This document shows, piece after piece, positions 32,957 through 42,158 of a stretch of DNA of 64,000 bases. Within the stretch, counting starts at the first letter, position 1. Each line of letters starts with the position of its first letter. The notes under the pieces were generated by a model. That model was not told the DNA's origin and did not search any database. It saw only the letters and a list, made by a program, of their open reading frames with translations. Made by a program: the position numbers and the translations under genes. This stretch comes from Nonomuraea polychroma (GTDB lineage: Bacteria; Actinomycetota; Actinomycetes; Streptosporangiales; Streptosporangiaceae), in NCBI RefSeq assembly GCF_004011505.1, contig NZ_SAUN01000001.1, positions 1,364,001 through 1,428,000 on the forward strand, read 5' to 3'.

Positions 32957-34528
32957 CTAGAGCGCCTGCAGGCCGGGGACGCCGTCCAGCGTGACGAGGC
33001 TCGCCCTCGTGGAGACCGGAGCGCCCGGGCGGTCCACGTACGGGACGACTTTGAAGTCGGCCCGCCACTGGGTCCGGGTGACCTCGCACGAGACGTAGCC
33101 GCGCTGGTAGCTGGAGAAGCGCAGATGCGGGTTGACCGGGTCGCTGCCGCCCGGGGGCAAGCCGGTGTTCGGGTTGCCGTTGCCGCCGCTGCTGACCGAC
33201 GTGCACACGAACTCCACCCCGACGGTCTGGGAGGCGGGGTCGTCGAAGTTCGCCTTGAGCTCGCCGGCCAGGTTGTAGTGGATGTCGCCGGTCAGCACCA
33301 CGGGGTTGCTGACCTTGCGGTCGCCCATGCCGGTGATCAGGCGGTCCTTGGCGGCCTTGTAGCCGTCCCACAGGTCCATGCTGAGCCGCTGGGCGGGGCC
33401 GGGGTCGAAGTCGAGCTGGATCATGGCGATCTGCTGGGCCAGCACGTTCCACTTCGCCCGGGAGTCGCCCAGCCCGTCGAGCAGCCACCGCTCCTGCTCG
33501 GCGCCGAGCATCTGCCGGGCCGGGTCGAGGCGGTCGGCGCAGTCCACCTGCTGCCCGTCGCCGCACACCTGGTCGTCGCGGTACTGCCGGGTGTCGAGCA
33601 CGTTGAACTCGGCCAGGTCGCCGAAGGTGTACCTGCGGTAGATGCGGGCGTCCGGGCCCTCGGCCGCCGGCAGGCGGACGGGCATGTTCTCCCAGAACGC
33701 GCGGAAGGCGTTGGCGCGGATCACCATGAAGTCCTCTTCGGTGACCTCGCCGCCGGGGCCGTTCGGTCCCGCCCAGTTGTCGAGCACCTCGTGGTCGTCC
33801 CAGGTGACGATCCACGGTGCGCGCTGATGGGCGGCCTGCAGGTCGGGGTCGCTCTTGTAGAGGCCGTACTGGATGCGGAAGCGGTCGAGGGTGTCGCACT
33901 GCACCCGGAACTGCTCGGGCACCGGGGTCCGGCGGTTGCCGCCGCCCGGCACGATGCCGTACTCGTAGATGTAGTCGCCGAGGTGGAAGACCACGTCGGG
34001 GTTCTCGTCGGCGAGGTGGCGGTAGGCGGTGTAGAAGCCGTCCTGCCACGACGCGCACGAGGCGAAGGCCAGCCGCAGCGCGTCGGGGCCGGCGCCGGGC
34101 GCGGGCGCGGTCTTGGTCCGGCCCACCGGGCTGAGCTCGCCGCCGGCGCGGAACCGGTAGAAGTACTCGCGGCCCGGCCGCAGGCCCTTGGCGTCCACGT
34201 GGACGGAGTGGCCGTACTCCGGGCTCGCCCAGGTGGAGCCGTGCCGGACGCGGCGCGTGAACGCCTCGTCCTCGGCGATCTCCCAGTCCACCTGGATCTT
34301 GTTGTACGGCAGCCCGCCGAGCGGCTCCAGCGGCTTGGGAGCCAGCCGCGTCCAGAGGATCACTCGGTCGGGCAGCGGGTCTCCCGAGGCCACGCCGAGC
34401 GTGAACGGGTAGTCGCCGCGTACGGCCGCCGCCTCGGCGGTCCAGGGGTCGGCCAGGTTCGTGGTGAAGGCCAGGGCGAGTGCCGCGCCGCCGAGGCCGA
34501 ATAAGGATCGACGTGAGGGATGATCCAT
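32957..34528 (-). CDS. phoD: PhoD-type alkaline phosphatase/phosphodiesterase
   Basis: The product is 523 aa from ATG 34528, of normal PhoD length. It has a Tat signal (SRRSLFGLGGAALALAF) and an N-terminal Ig-like domain (YPFTLGVASGDPLPDRVILWTRLAP). The metallophosphatase core has LAFASCASW, VVFHLGDYIYEYG, TWDDHEVLDNW and VVLTGDIHYN, which carry the metal ligands. Secreted PhoD enzymes hydrolyse phosphodiesters such as teichoic acid and usually belong to the Pho regulon. Here it is placed in a sugar locus next to DeoR-type sites, which is unusual. Confidence 0.9.
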   Translation of the reverse strand: MDHPSRRSLFGLGGAALALAFTTNLADPWTAEAAAVRGDYPFTLGVASGDPLPDRVILWTRLAPKPLEPLGGLPYNKIQVDWEIAEDEAFTRRVRHGSTWASPEYGHSVHVDAKGLRPGREYFYRFRAGGELSPVGRTKTAPAPGAGPDALRLAFASCASWQDGFYTAYRHLADENPDVVFHLGDYIYEYGIVPGGGNRRTPVPEQFRVQCDTLDRFRIQYGLYKSDPDLQAAHQRAPWIVTWDDHEVLDNWAGPNGPGGEVTEEDFMVIRANAFRAFWENMPVRLPAAEGPDARIYRRYTFGDLAEFNVLDTRQYRDDQVCGDGQQVDCADRLDPARQMLGAEQERWLLDGLGDSRAKWNVLAQQIAMIQLDFDPGPAQRLSMDLWDGYKAAKDRLITGMGDRKVSNPVVLTGDIHYNLAGELKANFDDPASQTVGVEFVCTSVSSGGNGNPNTGLPPGGSDPVNPHLRFSSYQRGYVSCEVTRTQWRADFKVVPYVDRPGAPVSTRASLVTLDGVPGLQAL

Positions 34529-34562
34529 GCTGCTTCCTGAGCTGGGGGTCGAAAGCCCTCAC

Positions 34563-34606
34563 TTTGTAGCAAGCAGGTGAGCTCTTAACAAGACTCAAGT
34601 TACAAA
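34563..34606 (-). promoter_or_regulatory. Putative DeoR operators upstream of phoD
   Basis: Three related elements lie 35-78 bp upstream of the phoD start: TTTGTAGCAAG (34563-34573), CTTAACAAG (34584-34592) and, inverted, TTTGTAACTTG (34606-34596). They match TTTGTAACAAG at 35493, upstream of the divergent ABC operon, with one or two changes. Shared sites suggest that the DeoR gene between the two operons controls both. Confidence 0.45.
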
Positions 34607-34621
34607 TCACGCCGAATTGCG

Positions 34622-35407
34622 TTACATCTGTGCCACGTGCACGTTCCCGTGCCGGTCGCGCAGCCGCTGGAGCAGGTCGGCCGGAGCGCCGGAGTCCACG
34701 ACGATGGCGTCGAAGTCGTCGAGCGGCGCGACCCGGTGCAGCGCCACGCGGGCCAGCTTGGAGCCGTCCACTGCCAGGATGCGGCGGGCGCCCGCGCGCA
34801 ACATCGCCCGCTTGACCAGCACGATCTCCTGCTCCTGGTGGAAGGCGTACTGGTCGGAGACGGCCGAGGTGGAGACCACGACCACGTCGGTGCTCACCGC
34901 CTCGACCGCGTCGACGCAGCCGAGGCCGAGGAAGGAGTCGTGGGTGGCGCGGTATTCGCCGCCGAGCGCGATGAGCCGGATGTCGGGGCTGCCGGCCAGC
35001 AGCCTGATCGCCTCCAGGAAGTTGGTCACCACGGTCAGCGGGGCCAGCACGCTCAGGTGCCGGGCCACCGCCAGCGCCGTGGTCGAGTCGTCGAGCATGA
35101 CCGAGCTGCCCGGCTCGATCATCCCCGCCACCACCCGGGCGATCGCGTCCTTCTCCGCGGTGTGAGCCTGGAGCCGGTAGGCGATGTTGCTCTCCCACAC
35201 GTTGCTGGCCTGGGCGGTGACCCCGCCCCGGACCTTGCGCACCATGCCCTGGCGCTCCAGCTCGTCGAGGTCGCGGTGGACGGTCATCACGCTCACCCCG
35301 AAGCTTTCCGCGAGCTCCGTCACCGAGGCCGAGCCCCGCCGCACGATGTGGTCGGCCATGTCCCGCCACCGGGTGGCCTTGCTTGAGGTGTGCTGACGCG
35401 AATCCAC
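34622..35407 (-). CDS. DeoR-family regulator
   Basis: The product is 261 aa from GTG 35407. The N-terminal HTH is at about 28-52 (SVTELAESFGVSVMTVHRDLDELERQG), the DeoR signature. A C-terminal DeoR sensor domain follows (VMLDDSTTALAVARHL, LGCVDAVEAVSTDVVVVSTSAV, LAVDGSKLARVALHRVAPL), which normally senses a phosphorylated sugar intermediate. It lies between two sugar-linked operons whose upstream regions share TTTGTAACAAG-like sites. A repressor of rhamnoside use is the likely role. Confidence 0.9.
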   Translation of the reverse strand: MDSRQHTSSKATRWRDMADHIVRRGSASVTELAESFGVSVMTVHRDLDELERQGMVRKVRGGVTAQASNVWESNIAYRLQAHTAEKDAIARVVAGMIEPGSSVMLDDSTTALAVARHLSVLAPLTVVTNFLEAIRLLAGSPDIRLIALGGEYRATHDSFLGLGCVDAVEAVSTDVVVVSTSAVSDQYAFHQEQEIVLVKRAMLRAGARRILAVDGSKLARVALHRVAPLDDFDAIVVDSGAPADLLQRLRDRHGNVHVAQM

Positions 35408-35449
35408 CGGAGCCCTCTCACCCTCTTGGACGGCTGCGAAATCCTACCC

Positions 35450-35478
35450 TTGACACCCAACTTGGGCGACCGTACCCT
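35450..35478 (+). promoter_or_regulatory. Promoter of the ABC/rhamnosidase operon
   Basis: TTGACA (35450-35455), 17 bp, TACCCT (35473-35478) forms a good sigma-70-type promoter 70 bp before the binding-protein start. The spacer contains the perfect palindrome CCCAA-C-TTGGG (35456-35466). Candidate DeoR sites lie just downstream, at the position expected for transcription start blockage. Confidence 0.6.
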
Positions 35479-35492
35479 CCCCACATCTAACA

Positions 35493-35525
35493 TTTGTAAC
35501 AAGATTGGTTGTTAATTTAACAACC
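35493..35525 (+). promoter_or_regulatory. Operators downstream of the promoter
   Basis: TTTGTAACAAG (35493-35503) matches the sites upstream of phoD. It is followed by a perfect palindrome GGTTGTTAA-T-TTAACAACC (35507-35525, 9-bp arms) that ends 22 bp before the ATG. Both are AT-rich islands in GC-rich DNA. Binding here would block elongation or initiation of the sugar importer operon. Confidence 0.55.
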
Positions 35526-35547
35526 AGTTCATGGAGGTGGGCGGGAC

Positions 35548-36852
35548 ATGACCGACCTTCTGCACGAGGCCAGGCTGAGCCGCGGGCAGTTCCTGCGTAT
35601 GGTGGGCGGTCTGGCCGCGGCCGCGGCGGCCACCGCCTGCTCCACCAGGCAGGAGACCACCGCCACGACCGGCGGCGGCCAGGCCACGACCGAGCTGAAG
35701 TTCATCGGCGTGGCCGACCAGAAGGCGCCGATGGACCAGCTCGCGGCGGCCTACCAGAAGAGCAAGCCGGCGGTGCGCATCACCGCCTCCTACGCTCCCA
35801 CCGACCAGGTGCAGACCTCGCTGCGCACCCAGCTCGGCGCCGGCAACGCCCCCGATCTGCACGTCGTCTATCCGGGCAACGGCAGCGCGATGTCGATGAC
35901 CCAGATCGCCCAGGCGGGGCTGCTGGCCGACCTGTCCGCCCAGGCGTGGACGCAGACGATTCCGGCCGGGTTCAAGCCCGCCTTCCAGCTCGACGGCAAG
36001 ACGTACATCTTCTCCGCCGGCTCGTCGGTCATCGGGGCCGTCTACAACAAGAAGGTCTTCGAGAAGGCCGGCATCGAGGCGCCGCCGACGACCTGGAGCG
36101 AGTTCCTCGCCGTCTGCGACAAGCTGAAGAAGTCCGGCGTGGCGCCGATCGCGCTCGGCGCCCAGACGCCGTGGGTCACCCAGCTCATCACGTACGCGCT
36201 GGTGCCCTCGACCGTCTACGCCAAGGACCCGACGTTCGACGACAAGCAGCTCGCCGGGCAGGCCAGCTTCGCCGACTCCGGCTGGCGCGACGCCATGGAG
36301 ATGTATCTGGAGCTGCAGAAACGCGGCTTCTTCAACGACAACCCCAACGGCACCACCTTCGAGCAGCAGACCTCCATGGTGGCCACCGGCAAGGCCGGCA
36401 TGGCCGTCCAGGTGTCGGCGGTCCTGCCCGACTTCCGCAAGGCGGCCTCGTCGCCCGACGACCTGTCGATGTTCCCCGTGCCCGGCGCCGACGACGCGAA
36501 CTCCGTGTGGATCCCGGCCGGCGTCGTCGTCGGCCTCGGCGCCAGCGCCAAGGGCAAGAACGCCGAGGAGGCCAAGGCGTTCATCGACTTCCTCGGCAAG
36601 CAGGAGAACATCAACGCCTGGGCCAAGGCGATCGCCGCCATCCCGCTCACGCAGGACGCCTCCTCGAGCATCGACCCGGCCGTGCAGTCGTTCCTGCCGT
36701 TCACCAAGGACCGCGCGGTGCCGTTCATGGACCAGCGCTGGCCCAACGCCGAGGTGCAGCCGGTGCACTTCGCCGTCATCCAGGAGCTGCTGGCCGGGAA
36801 GTCGACCATCGACGAGGCGCTGAAGAAGATGGACGAGGCATACAAGAAGTGA
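35548..36852 (+). CDS. ABC sugar-binding lipoprotein (MalE type)
   Basis: The product is 434 aa from ATG 35548, with GGAGGTGGG upstream. A lipoprotein signal with C31 (AAAATAC|STRQ) is preceded by SRGQFLRMVGG, a Tat-like variant. A type 2 extracellular solute-binding fold follows (LKFIGVADQKAPMDQLAAAYQKSKP ... YNKKVFEKAGIEAPPTTWSEFLAVC). It precedes two MalFG-like permeases and a rhamnosidase-like hydrolase. The ligand is probably a rhamnose-containing oligosaccharide. No ATPase gene is present, so a shared MsiK-type ATPase elsewhere would power it. Confidence 0.9.
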   Translation: MTDLLHEARLSRGQFLRMVGGLAAAAAATACSTRQETTATTGGGQATTELKFIGVADQKAPMDQLAAAYQKSKPAVRITASYAPTDQVQTSLRTQLGAGNAPDLHVVYPGNGSAMSMTQIAQAGLLADLSAQAWTQTIPAGFKPAFQLDGKTYIFSAGSSVIGAVYNKKVFEKAGIEAPPTTWSEFLAVCDKLKKSGVAPIALGAQTPWVTQLITYALVPSTVYAKDPTFDDKQLAGQASFADSGWRDAMEMYLELQKRGFFNDNPNGTTFEQQTSMVATGKAGMAVQVSAVLPDFRKAASSPDDLSMFPVPGADDANSVWIPAGVVVGLGASAKGKNAEEAKAFIDFLGKQENINAWAKAIAAIPLTQDASSSIDPAVQSFLPFTKDRAVPFMDQRWPNAEVQPVHFAVIQELLAGKSTIDEALKKMDEAYKK

Positions 36853-37763
36853 CCCCAGTGACCGCCGGGCGGTCGCGGCCCGCCCACAGGGGGGCGCGGC
36901 GCCGCTTCAGCGCCGCGTCGCCGCCGTGGTTGTTCGCCGCGCCCGCGCTCGCCGTGTACGCGCTGGTCGTGCTCTATCCCGCGATCAGCGGCGTGGTGTA
37001 CGCGTTCACGGACTGGAGCGGCATCGGCCAGGACATGTCCTTCGTGGGCCTGGCCAACTTCCGCACCCTGCTGGGCGACGAGCAGGCCATGGGCTCGATC
37101 GGCAACACGCTGCTGCTGACCGTGGCCATCGTGGCCGTCCAGAACGGCGTCGGGCTGCTGCTGGCGCTCGGCGTGCACGCCAGGCTCAAGAGCCGGGCAC
37201 TGCTCCGCGTGATCTTCTTCTCGCCGGTCGTGGTCAGCCCGGTCATGGTGGCCTTCCTGTGGAAGTACATCTACAACCCCGACCCGTCCGCAGGGCTCAA
37301 CGGCCTGCTCGGCCTGCACGTCGACTGGCTGGGCGACCCGTCGGTCGCCCTGTGGTCGATCGCCGGCATGGTGGTGTGGCAGTACGCGGGATACTCCATG
37401 GTCATCTTCCTGGCCGGGCTGGAGGGTGTGCCCCGGGAGCTGCACGAGGCCGCCATGATCGACGGCGCCGGCACCTTCCAGCGTTTCCGCTACGTCACCT
37501 GGCCGCTGCTCGCCCCCGCCGTCACGATCAATCTCATGCTGTCCACGATCGGCGGCCTCAAGCTCTTCGACCAGATCTTCGCCGCCACCAACGGCGGACC
37601 CGGCTACGCCACCGAGACCCTGTCGACCGTGCTGTACAAGCAGGCGTTCGTGTTCGGCAAGTTCGGCTACAGCACGGCGGTCGCGCTGGTGCTGGCGTTG
37701 TTCGTGGCCGCCGTCTCGCTCGTCCAGGTCTACTACCTGCGCCGGCGGGAGGTGACCGCGTGA
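36849..37763 (+). CDS. ABC sugar permease (MalF type)
   Basis: The product is 304 aa from GTG 36849, which overlaps the binding-protein stop (GTGA). It has six hydrophobic segments and a basic cytoplasmic N-terminus. The EAA loop (ELHEAAMIDGAGTFQRFRYVTWPLLAP) contacts the ATPase. It pairs with the permease at 37760. Confidence 0.92.
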   Translation: MTPVTAGRSRPAHRGARRRFSAASPPWLFAAPALAVYALVVLYPAISGVVYAFTDWSGIGQDMSFVGLANFRTLLGDEQAMGSIGNTLLLTVAIVAVQNGVGLLLALGVHARLKSRALLRVIFFSPVVVSPVMVAFLWKYIYNPDPSAGLNGLLGLHVDWLGDPSVALWSIAGMVVWQYAGYSMVIFLAGLEGVPRELHEAAMIDGAGTFQRFRYVTWPLLAPAVTINLMLSTIGGLKLFDQIFAATNGGPGYATETLSTVLYKQAFVFGKFGYSTAVALVLALFVAAVSLVQVYYLRRREVTA

Positions 37764-38572
37764 GAAGGACGTTCTTGCTGGAAATCGTCATGATCGCGGT
37801 GGCGGTGGCGTTCCTGTTCCCCGTCTACAGCCTGGTGTCGCTGTCGCTGAAGGACCCGGGGCAGATCTCCCGGTCGCCGCTGGCGCTGCCCGACCCGCCG
37901 ACGTTCGACAACTACGGCTCCGCGTGGTCGGCGGCGGCGCTCGGCCCGTCGCTGGTCAACAGCACCGTGATCACCGTGGTCAGCCTGGTCGCGCTCATCG
38001 CGCTCGGCTCGTTCGCCGCGTACTTCCTGGCCCGGGTGCAGAGCCGGCTCGGCTACGGGCTGTACATCCTGTTCCTGCTGGGCATCGTGCTGCCGTTCCA
38101 GCTCGGCATGATCCCGCTGTACGAGCTGGTGAGCGACCTCGGGCTGATCGGCACGCACACCGGGATGATCCTGTTCTACACCGGCATCCAGCTGCCGTTC
38201 ACCGTCTTCCTCTACACCGGGTTCATCCGTGCGCTGCCCCGCGAGTACGCCAGCGCCGCCCAGATCGACGGCGCCTCGCACCTGACGGCGTTCACCCGCG
38301 TCGTCTTCCCGCTGCTGCGGCCCATCACCGGCACCGTGCTGATCCTCAACGCCGTCTTCATCTGGAACGACTTCTTCACGCCGCTGGTCTACCTCGGCGG
38401 CTCCGGATACGAGACGGTCCCGGTCAGCGTCTTCGCCTTCGTCGGCCAGTACGTCTCCGACCACGGCCTGGTCTTCGCCGGGCTGGTGCTCGGCGCGCTG
38501 CCGATCGTGGTGGTCTTCCTGGCGCTGCAGCGCTACGTCATCAAGGGCTTCTCGAGCGGGCTCAAGGGGTGA
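37760..38572 (+). CDS. ABC sugar permease (MalG type)
   Basis: The product is 270 aa from GTG 37760, overlapping the previous stop by 4 bp. It has six hydrophobic segments, and the EAA loop is EYASAAQIDGASHLTAFTRVVFPLLRP. LPFQLGMIPLYELVSDLGL is typical of CUT1 MalG-like permeases. Together with 36849 it forms the membrane channel. The stop overlaps the glycosidase start (GTGA), so the hydrolase is coupled to uptake. Confidence 0.92.
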   Translation: MRRTFLLEIVMIAVAVAFLFPVYSLVSLSLKDPGQISRSPLALPDPPTFDNYGSAWSAAALGPSLVNSTVITVVSLVALIALGSFAAYFLARVQSRLGYGLYILFLLGIVLPFQLGMIPLYELVSDLGLIGTHTGMILFYTGIQLPFTVFLYTGFIRALPREYASAAQIDGASHLTAFTRVVFPLLRPITGTVLILNAVFIWNDFFTPLVYLGGSGYETVPVSVFAFVGQYVSDHGLVFAGLVLGALPIVVVFLALQRYVIKGFSSGLKG

Positions 38573-41500
38573 GTGTCTCCGACGTCTTCGGCGTCTTCCG
38601 CGACCCGCCGCAGGCGTACTCGCCGGCGGCCATCTGGTGGTGGAGCGGCGAGCCGCTGCGCCGTGACCGGCTGCGCTGGCAGCTGGAGCGGCTCGTGGCC
38701 GGGGGAGTGCGCAACCTCGTCGTGCTCAACCTCGCACCGTCCGGGCCGGGGTTCGGGGCCGACGCCGACGACCCGCCGTTCCTGTCGGAGGCGTGGTGGG
38801 AGCTGTTCGACGGGGTGTGCGCGGATGCGTACGAGCTGGGGGCGTACCTGTGGTTCTACGACCAGATCGGCTTCTCCGGCGCCGACCTGCAGGCCAGGCT
38901 CGTCCAGGAACGTCCGGAGTTCGCCGGGCAGTGGCTCGGCCCGGACGGGTCGGTCACGCTGCGCGGCTTCGACTACCTGTCGCGTGAGGCGTGCGCGGTG
39001 CTGCTCGACCGGGTGCACGGGGAGTTCGAGCGGCGGGTCGGGCACTGGTTCGGGCGGGTGATCGCCGGGTCGTTCCAGGACGAGCTGCCGACCCTGCCCA
39101 CGTGGTCGGCCGGTTTCGCTGATGAGTACCGCGCGCGGCGGGGCGCGGAGTTCTCGCTCGCGGAGCCGGACTGGCACGCGTACCAGCGCACCCGCGCCGA
39201 GCTGGCCGAGGAGGCGTTCTTCCGGCCGCTGAGCGAGTGGCACGAGCGGCACGGGCTGCTGAGCGGCTGCGACCAGCAGGATCCCGCCCGGGCCGGGCAC
39301 CCCGTCGAGGGGGTGGCGCTCTACGCGGACTACGCGCGCACGCACCGCTGGTACGGCGCGCCCGGCTCCGACCACCACGGCGACGCCCGGCTGCACGCCT
39401 CCCTCGCCCACCTGTACGGGCGGTCGCGCGTCTGGATCGAGGCGTTCCACTCCAGCGGGTGGGGCGGCACGCTGGAGGAGACCTTCGACTGGCTGCTGCC
39501 GTGGCTGCGGGCGGGGGGCACGCTGTACAACCCGCACGCGGTGTACTACACGACGCGGCGCGGCTGGTGGGAGTGGGCGCCGCCGTCGACGGACTGGCGG
39601 CAGCCGTACTGGCGGCACCACCGGGTCTTCGCCGACGCCGTCACCCGCCTGTGCGCCGCCCTGTCCCTGGGGCGTCACTCGTGCGACATCGCCGTCCTCC
39701 TCCCCACCGCCACCGCCCAGTCCGGCACCCCCCTGGACGGCACCCCATACCCCCTTGTCCCGTCCACCCGTGACACCGCCGCATCGCGGCCGGGTGATGC
39801 GGACGTCGGGGGCGGCCTTGGCGCCCCTTCACAGCCTGTCGCGCAAGAGGGCATCGCGGCCGGGCCAGGCCAGGCTGCGGCGGCGCGGCGGGCGCAGGAG
39901 GTGTATCGGGCGATCGTCGGCGACATGGCGTGGTTCGCCACCCAGCCGGGCGTGCTCGACCGGCTCCGCCTCGATGCCGACGTGATCGACGAGGACTCGG
40001 TGCGGCGTGCCACGGTCGAGGGCGGGCGCATGGCCGTGGCGGAAGAGGCGTACCGCGCGGTCGTCATGCCCGCCGTCACCGTCCTCGACGCTGACGTCGC
40101 CGCCCGGCTCGGTGAGTTCGCCGCGAACGGCGGGCTGCTGGTCGCCGTCGGCGCGATCCCTGACGCCCTGCGCTCCCACGCCGACGCGGGCCGGGTCCGC
40201 TTCGTGGCGGACGCCGCCGGCCTCGGCGACGCACTGGCCACCCTGCCCCGCCGGGTCGAGGCGCCGGTGCCCGCACTCGTCCGCGAAGCCGACGGCGCCA
40301 CCCTGGTGTTCCTGACCGCGACCTTCCCCATGGCGAGCACGATCGGCGTCGCCCGGCCGGGACAGCGCGGCGTGGAGCTCGGCTGGCTGGACGCCACGAT
40401 CGGCTTCGACCCCGCCAGGTACGCCCGCGACATGCGCGTCGCCATCAGGGGCGTGTCCGGCACGCCCCTGCTCGCGCGCCCCTTCGCCGGCGGCGAGCCC
40501 GCCCCGTTGCCGCACACCCGCGACGGCGACACGGTGGAGGTGGTCGTGCCGTTCGACGACGGGCCCGCCGCGCTGCTGGTGTTCGACGGGAGCGACCCCG
40601 CGCCGGCGTCCCGGGTGGCGTACCCGGTGGAGGTGGATCTCGGGGACGAGTGGGACGTCGAGCTCGTCCCGACCCTCGACGACACCTGGTCGGACTTCGG
40701 CGGCGGCACCGGCGTCGAACGCTGGACTCTCCGTACGCCGGCCGGCGAGCCCGTGCACGTGACCTTCGGGCCGCGCGGCGAGCAGCGCGTCGGCGACGGC
40801 CCGTGGACCCCCTCGGTGTGGTCACTGTCGCGCGGCCTGCACAAGGACCCCGTGCACCGTCAGACACTCGGCCCCAAGGGCCGCGTCCCGGTGGAGTTCC
40901 TCGCCTTCGGCCGGGTCCCGGCGGGCGGCGAGGCCCGATTCCGCAGCGTGCTCACCGTGCCGCCGGGCGCACCGGCCTGGCTGGCGATCGGCTCGGGCGC
41001 CGCCAAGACCCTCTGGCTCGACGGCGTCGAGCGGCCGCTCTCCGACGCCGGCTACGCCGCCGTCACGCTCGCGCCGCTCGCCCCCGGAGAGCACCTGATG
41101 GAGCTGCTGCTCGTCCCGGACGAGGAGCACGACCTGCGCGCCTACGCCTGCCTGGTGGCCGACCCCGCCGACGCGGCCTGTCCCGAGTGGATCGCCGGCA
41201 CGCCGCTGGAGACCACCGTGACCGTGCCCGCCGGGGGATCGCCGGTGCTGCAGGTGGCCTCCACCGCGTTCTGCCGCGTGCTCGTCAACGGTGAGGAGGT
41301 GGGCAGGCAGGGCGGTTTCGACCCGTACGCGGAGGCCGACATCCCGCGCGTGCGCCGCTACGACGTGTCCCGCCTGCTGCGCCCCGGCGGCAACACGATC
41401 AGGATCGAGTCGGACGGCTGGGTCCTGGCCGACGGCCTGGCCGTCTCCGGTCCCGGCTGGTCGCCCCGCCCCCGGGTACGCCGCCGCCAGCACGGCGACC

Positions 41501-42126
41501 CCGCCGCCCTCTGGCTGCGTCCCCGCCCGCACCCGCTGCCTGAGGCCGACTGGCTCCACGGCCGCCCTCCTGCCCTGCCCGCCACGTTCGCCGTGCCGGG
41601 TGCCCGCCCGCGCGTGGAGCGTTTCCTCCTGGACCCGCCGCCGGGCACGACCGGCGTCGAGGTGGACGCGGCGGTGCCCGTCGAGGTCAGCCGGGACGGC
41701 CGCGAGCTACGCGTGACCACGGTCCCCAGTGCGCAGTCGGGCGCCGCGTTCACCGGGCCGGTCCGGTTCACCTGCGGGCCGGGCCGGATGCGGCTGGGGG
41801 ACTGGGAAGAGCGTGGCCTGGCGGGGTACAGCGGGGGCGTCCGCTACCGCGTCACCGTCGCGGCCCAGGCAGGGCCGGGCGTCATCGACCTCGGCCGGGT
41901 CAGGGGTACGGCGGAGGTCACGGTGAACGGCCGGCCCTGCGGGATCAGGGTGTGCTCGCCGTACGCCTTCGACGTCGAGCTGGACGACGGCGACAACGTG
42001 GTCGAGGTCCTCGTGCTCGGCACCCTGGCCCCGTACCTCGACGAGGTCAGCCCCACCCATTTCGTCTTCGCCGGCCAGCGCCGCACGGGACTCTTCGGCC
42101 CGGTGCGCCTGCGCACGCAAGCGTGA
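38569..42126 (+). CDS. GH106-like alpha-L-rhamnosidase, cytoplasmic
   Basis: The product is 1185 aa from GTG 38569, with no signal peptide. The start FGVFRDPPQAYSPAAIWWWSGEPL, then LERLVAGGVRNLVVLNLAPSG and YLWFYDQIGFSGADLQARLV, match the TIM-barrel of PF17132/GH106 rhamnosidases. HGLLSGCDQQDP and RVWIEAFHSSGWGG follow in the barrel. C-terminal beta-sandwich domains include EWIAGTPLETTV and a sugar-binding-like end (RRTGLFGPVRLR). It would cleave imported oligosaccharides inside the cell. An unusual Pro/Gly/Ala-rich linker of about 60 residues (near 385-445) interrupts the core. Confidence 0.82.
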   Translation: MSVSDVFGVFRDPPQAYSPAAIWWWSGEPLRRDRLRWQLERLVAGGVRNLVVLNLAPSGPGFGADADDPPFLSEAWWELFDGVCADAYELGAYLWFYDQIGFSGADLQARLVQERPEFAGQWLGPDGSVTLRGFDYLSREACAVLLDRVHGEFERRVGHWFGRVIAGSFQDELPTLPTWSAGFADEYRARRGAEFSLAEPDWHAYQRTRAELAEEAFFRPLSEWHERHGLLSGCDQQDPARAGHPVEGVALYADYARTHRWYGAPGSDHHGDARLHASLAHLYGRSRVWIEAFHSSGWGGTLEETFDWLLPWLRAGGTLYNPHAVYYTTRRGWWEWAPPSTDWRQPYWRHHRVFADAVTRLCAALSLGRHSCDIAVLLPTATAQSGTPLDGTPYPLVPSTRDTAASRPGDADVGGGLGAPSQPVAQEGIAAGPGQAAAARRAQEVYRAIVGDMAWFATQPGVLDRLRLDADVIDEDSVRRATVEGGRMAVAEEAYRAVVMPAVTVLDADVAARLGEFAANGGLLVAVGAIPDALRSHADAGRVRFVADAAGLGDALATLPRRVEAPVPALVREADGATLVFLTATFPMASTIGVARPGQRGVELGWLDATIGFDPARYARDMRVAIRGVSGTPLLARPFAGGEPAPLPHTRDGDTVEVVVPFDDGPAALLVFDGSDPAPASRVAYPVEVDLGDEWDVELVPTLDDTWSDFGGGTGVERWTLRTPAGEPVHVTFGPRGEQRVGDGPWTPSVWSLSRGLHKDPVHRQTLGPKGRVPVEFLAFGRVPAGGEARFRSVLTVPPGAPAWLAIGSGAAKTLWLDGVERPLSDAGYAAVTLAPLAPGEHLMELLLVPDEEHDLRAYACLVADPADAACPEWIAGTPLETTVTVPAGGSPVLQVASTAFCRVLVNGEEVGRQGGFDPYAEADIPRVRRYDVSRLLRPGGNTIRIESDGWVLADGLAVSGPGWSPRPRVRRRQHGDPAALWLRPRPHPLPEADWLHGRPPALPATFAVPGARPRVERFLLDPPPGTTGVEVDAAVPVEVSRDGRELRVTTVPSAQSGAAFTGPVRFTCGPGRMRLGDWEERGLAGYSGGVRYRVTVAAQAGPGVIDLGRVRGTAEVTVNGRPCGIRVCSPYAFDVELDDGDNVVEVLVLGTLAPYLDEVSPTHFVFAGQRRTGLFGPVRLRTQA

Positions 42127-42158
42127 TCCGTGCGCCGGCCGTGTGACCACAGGGACTG

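Noticed and set aside
31673..34504. A 943-codon plus-strand frame
   Set aside because: Antisense to the isomerase, discoidin and PhoD genes; it has no domain features.
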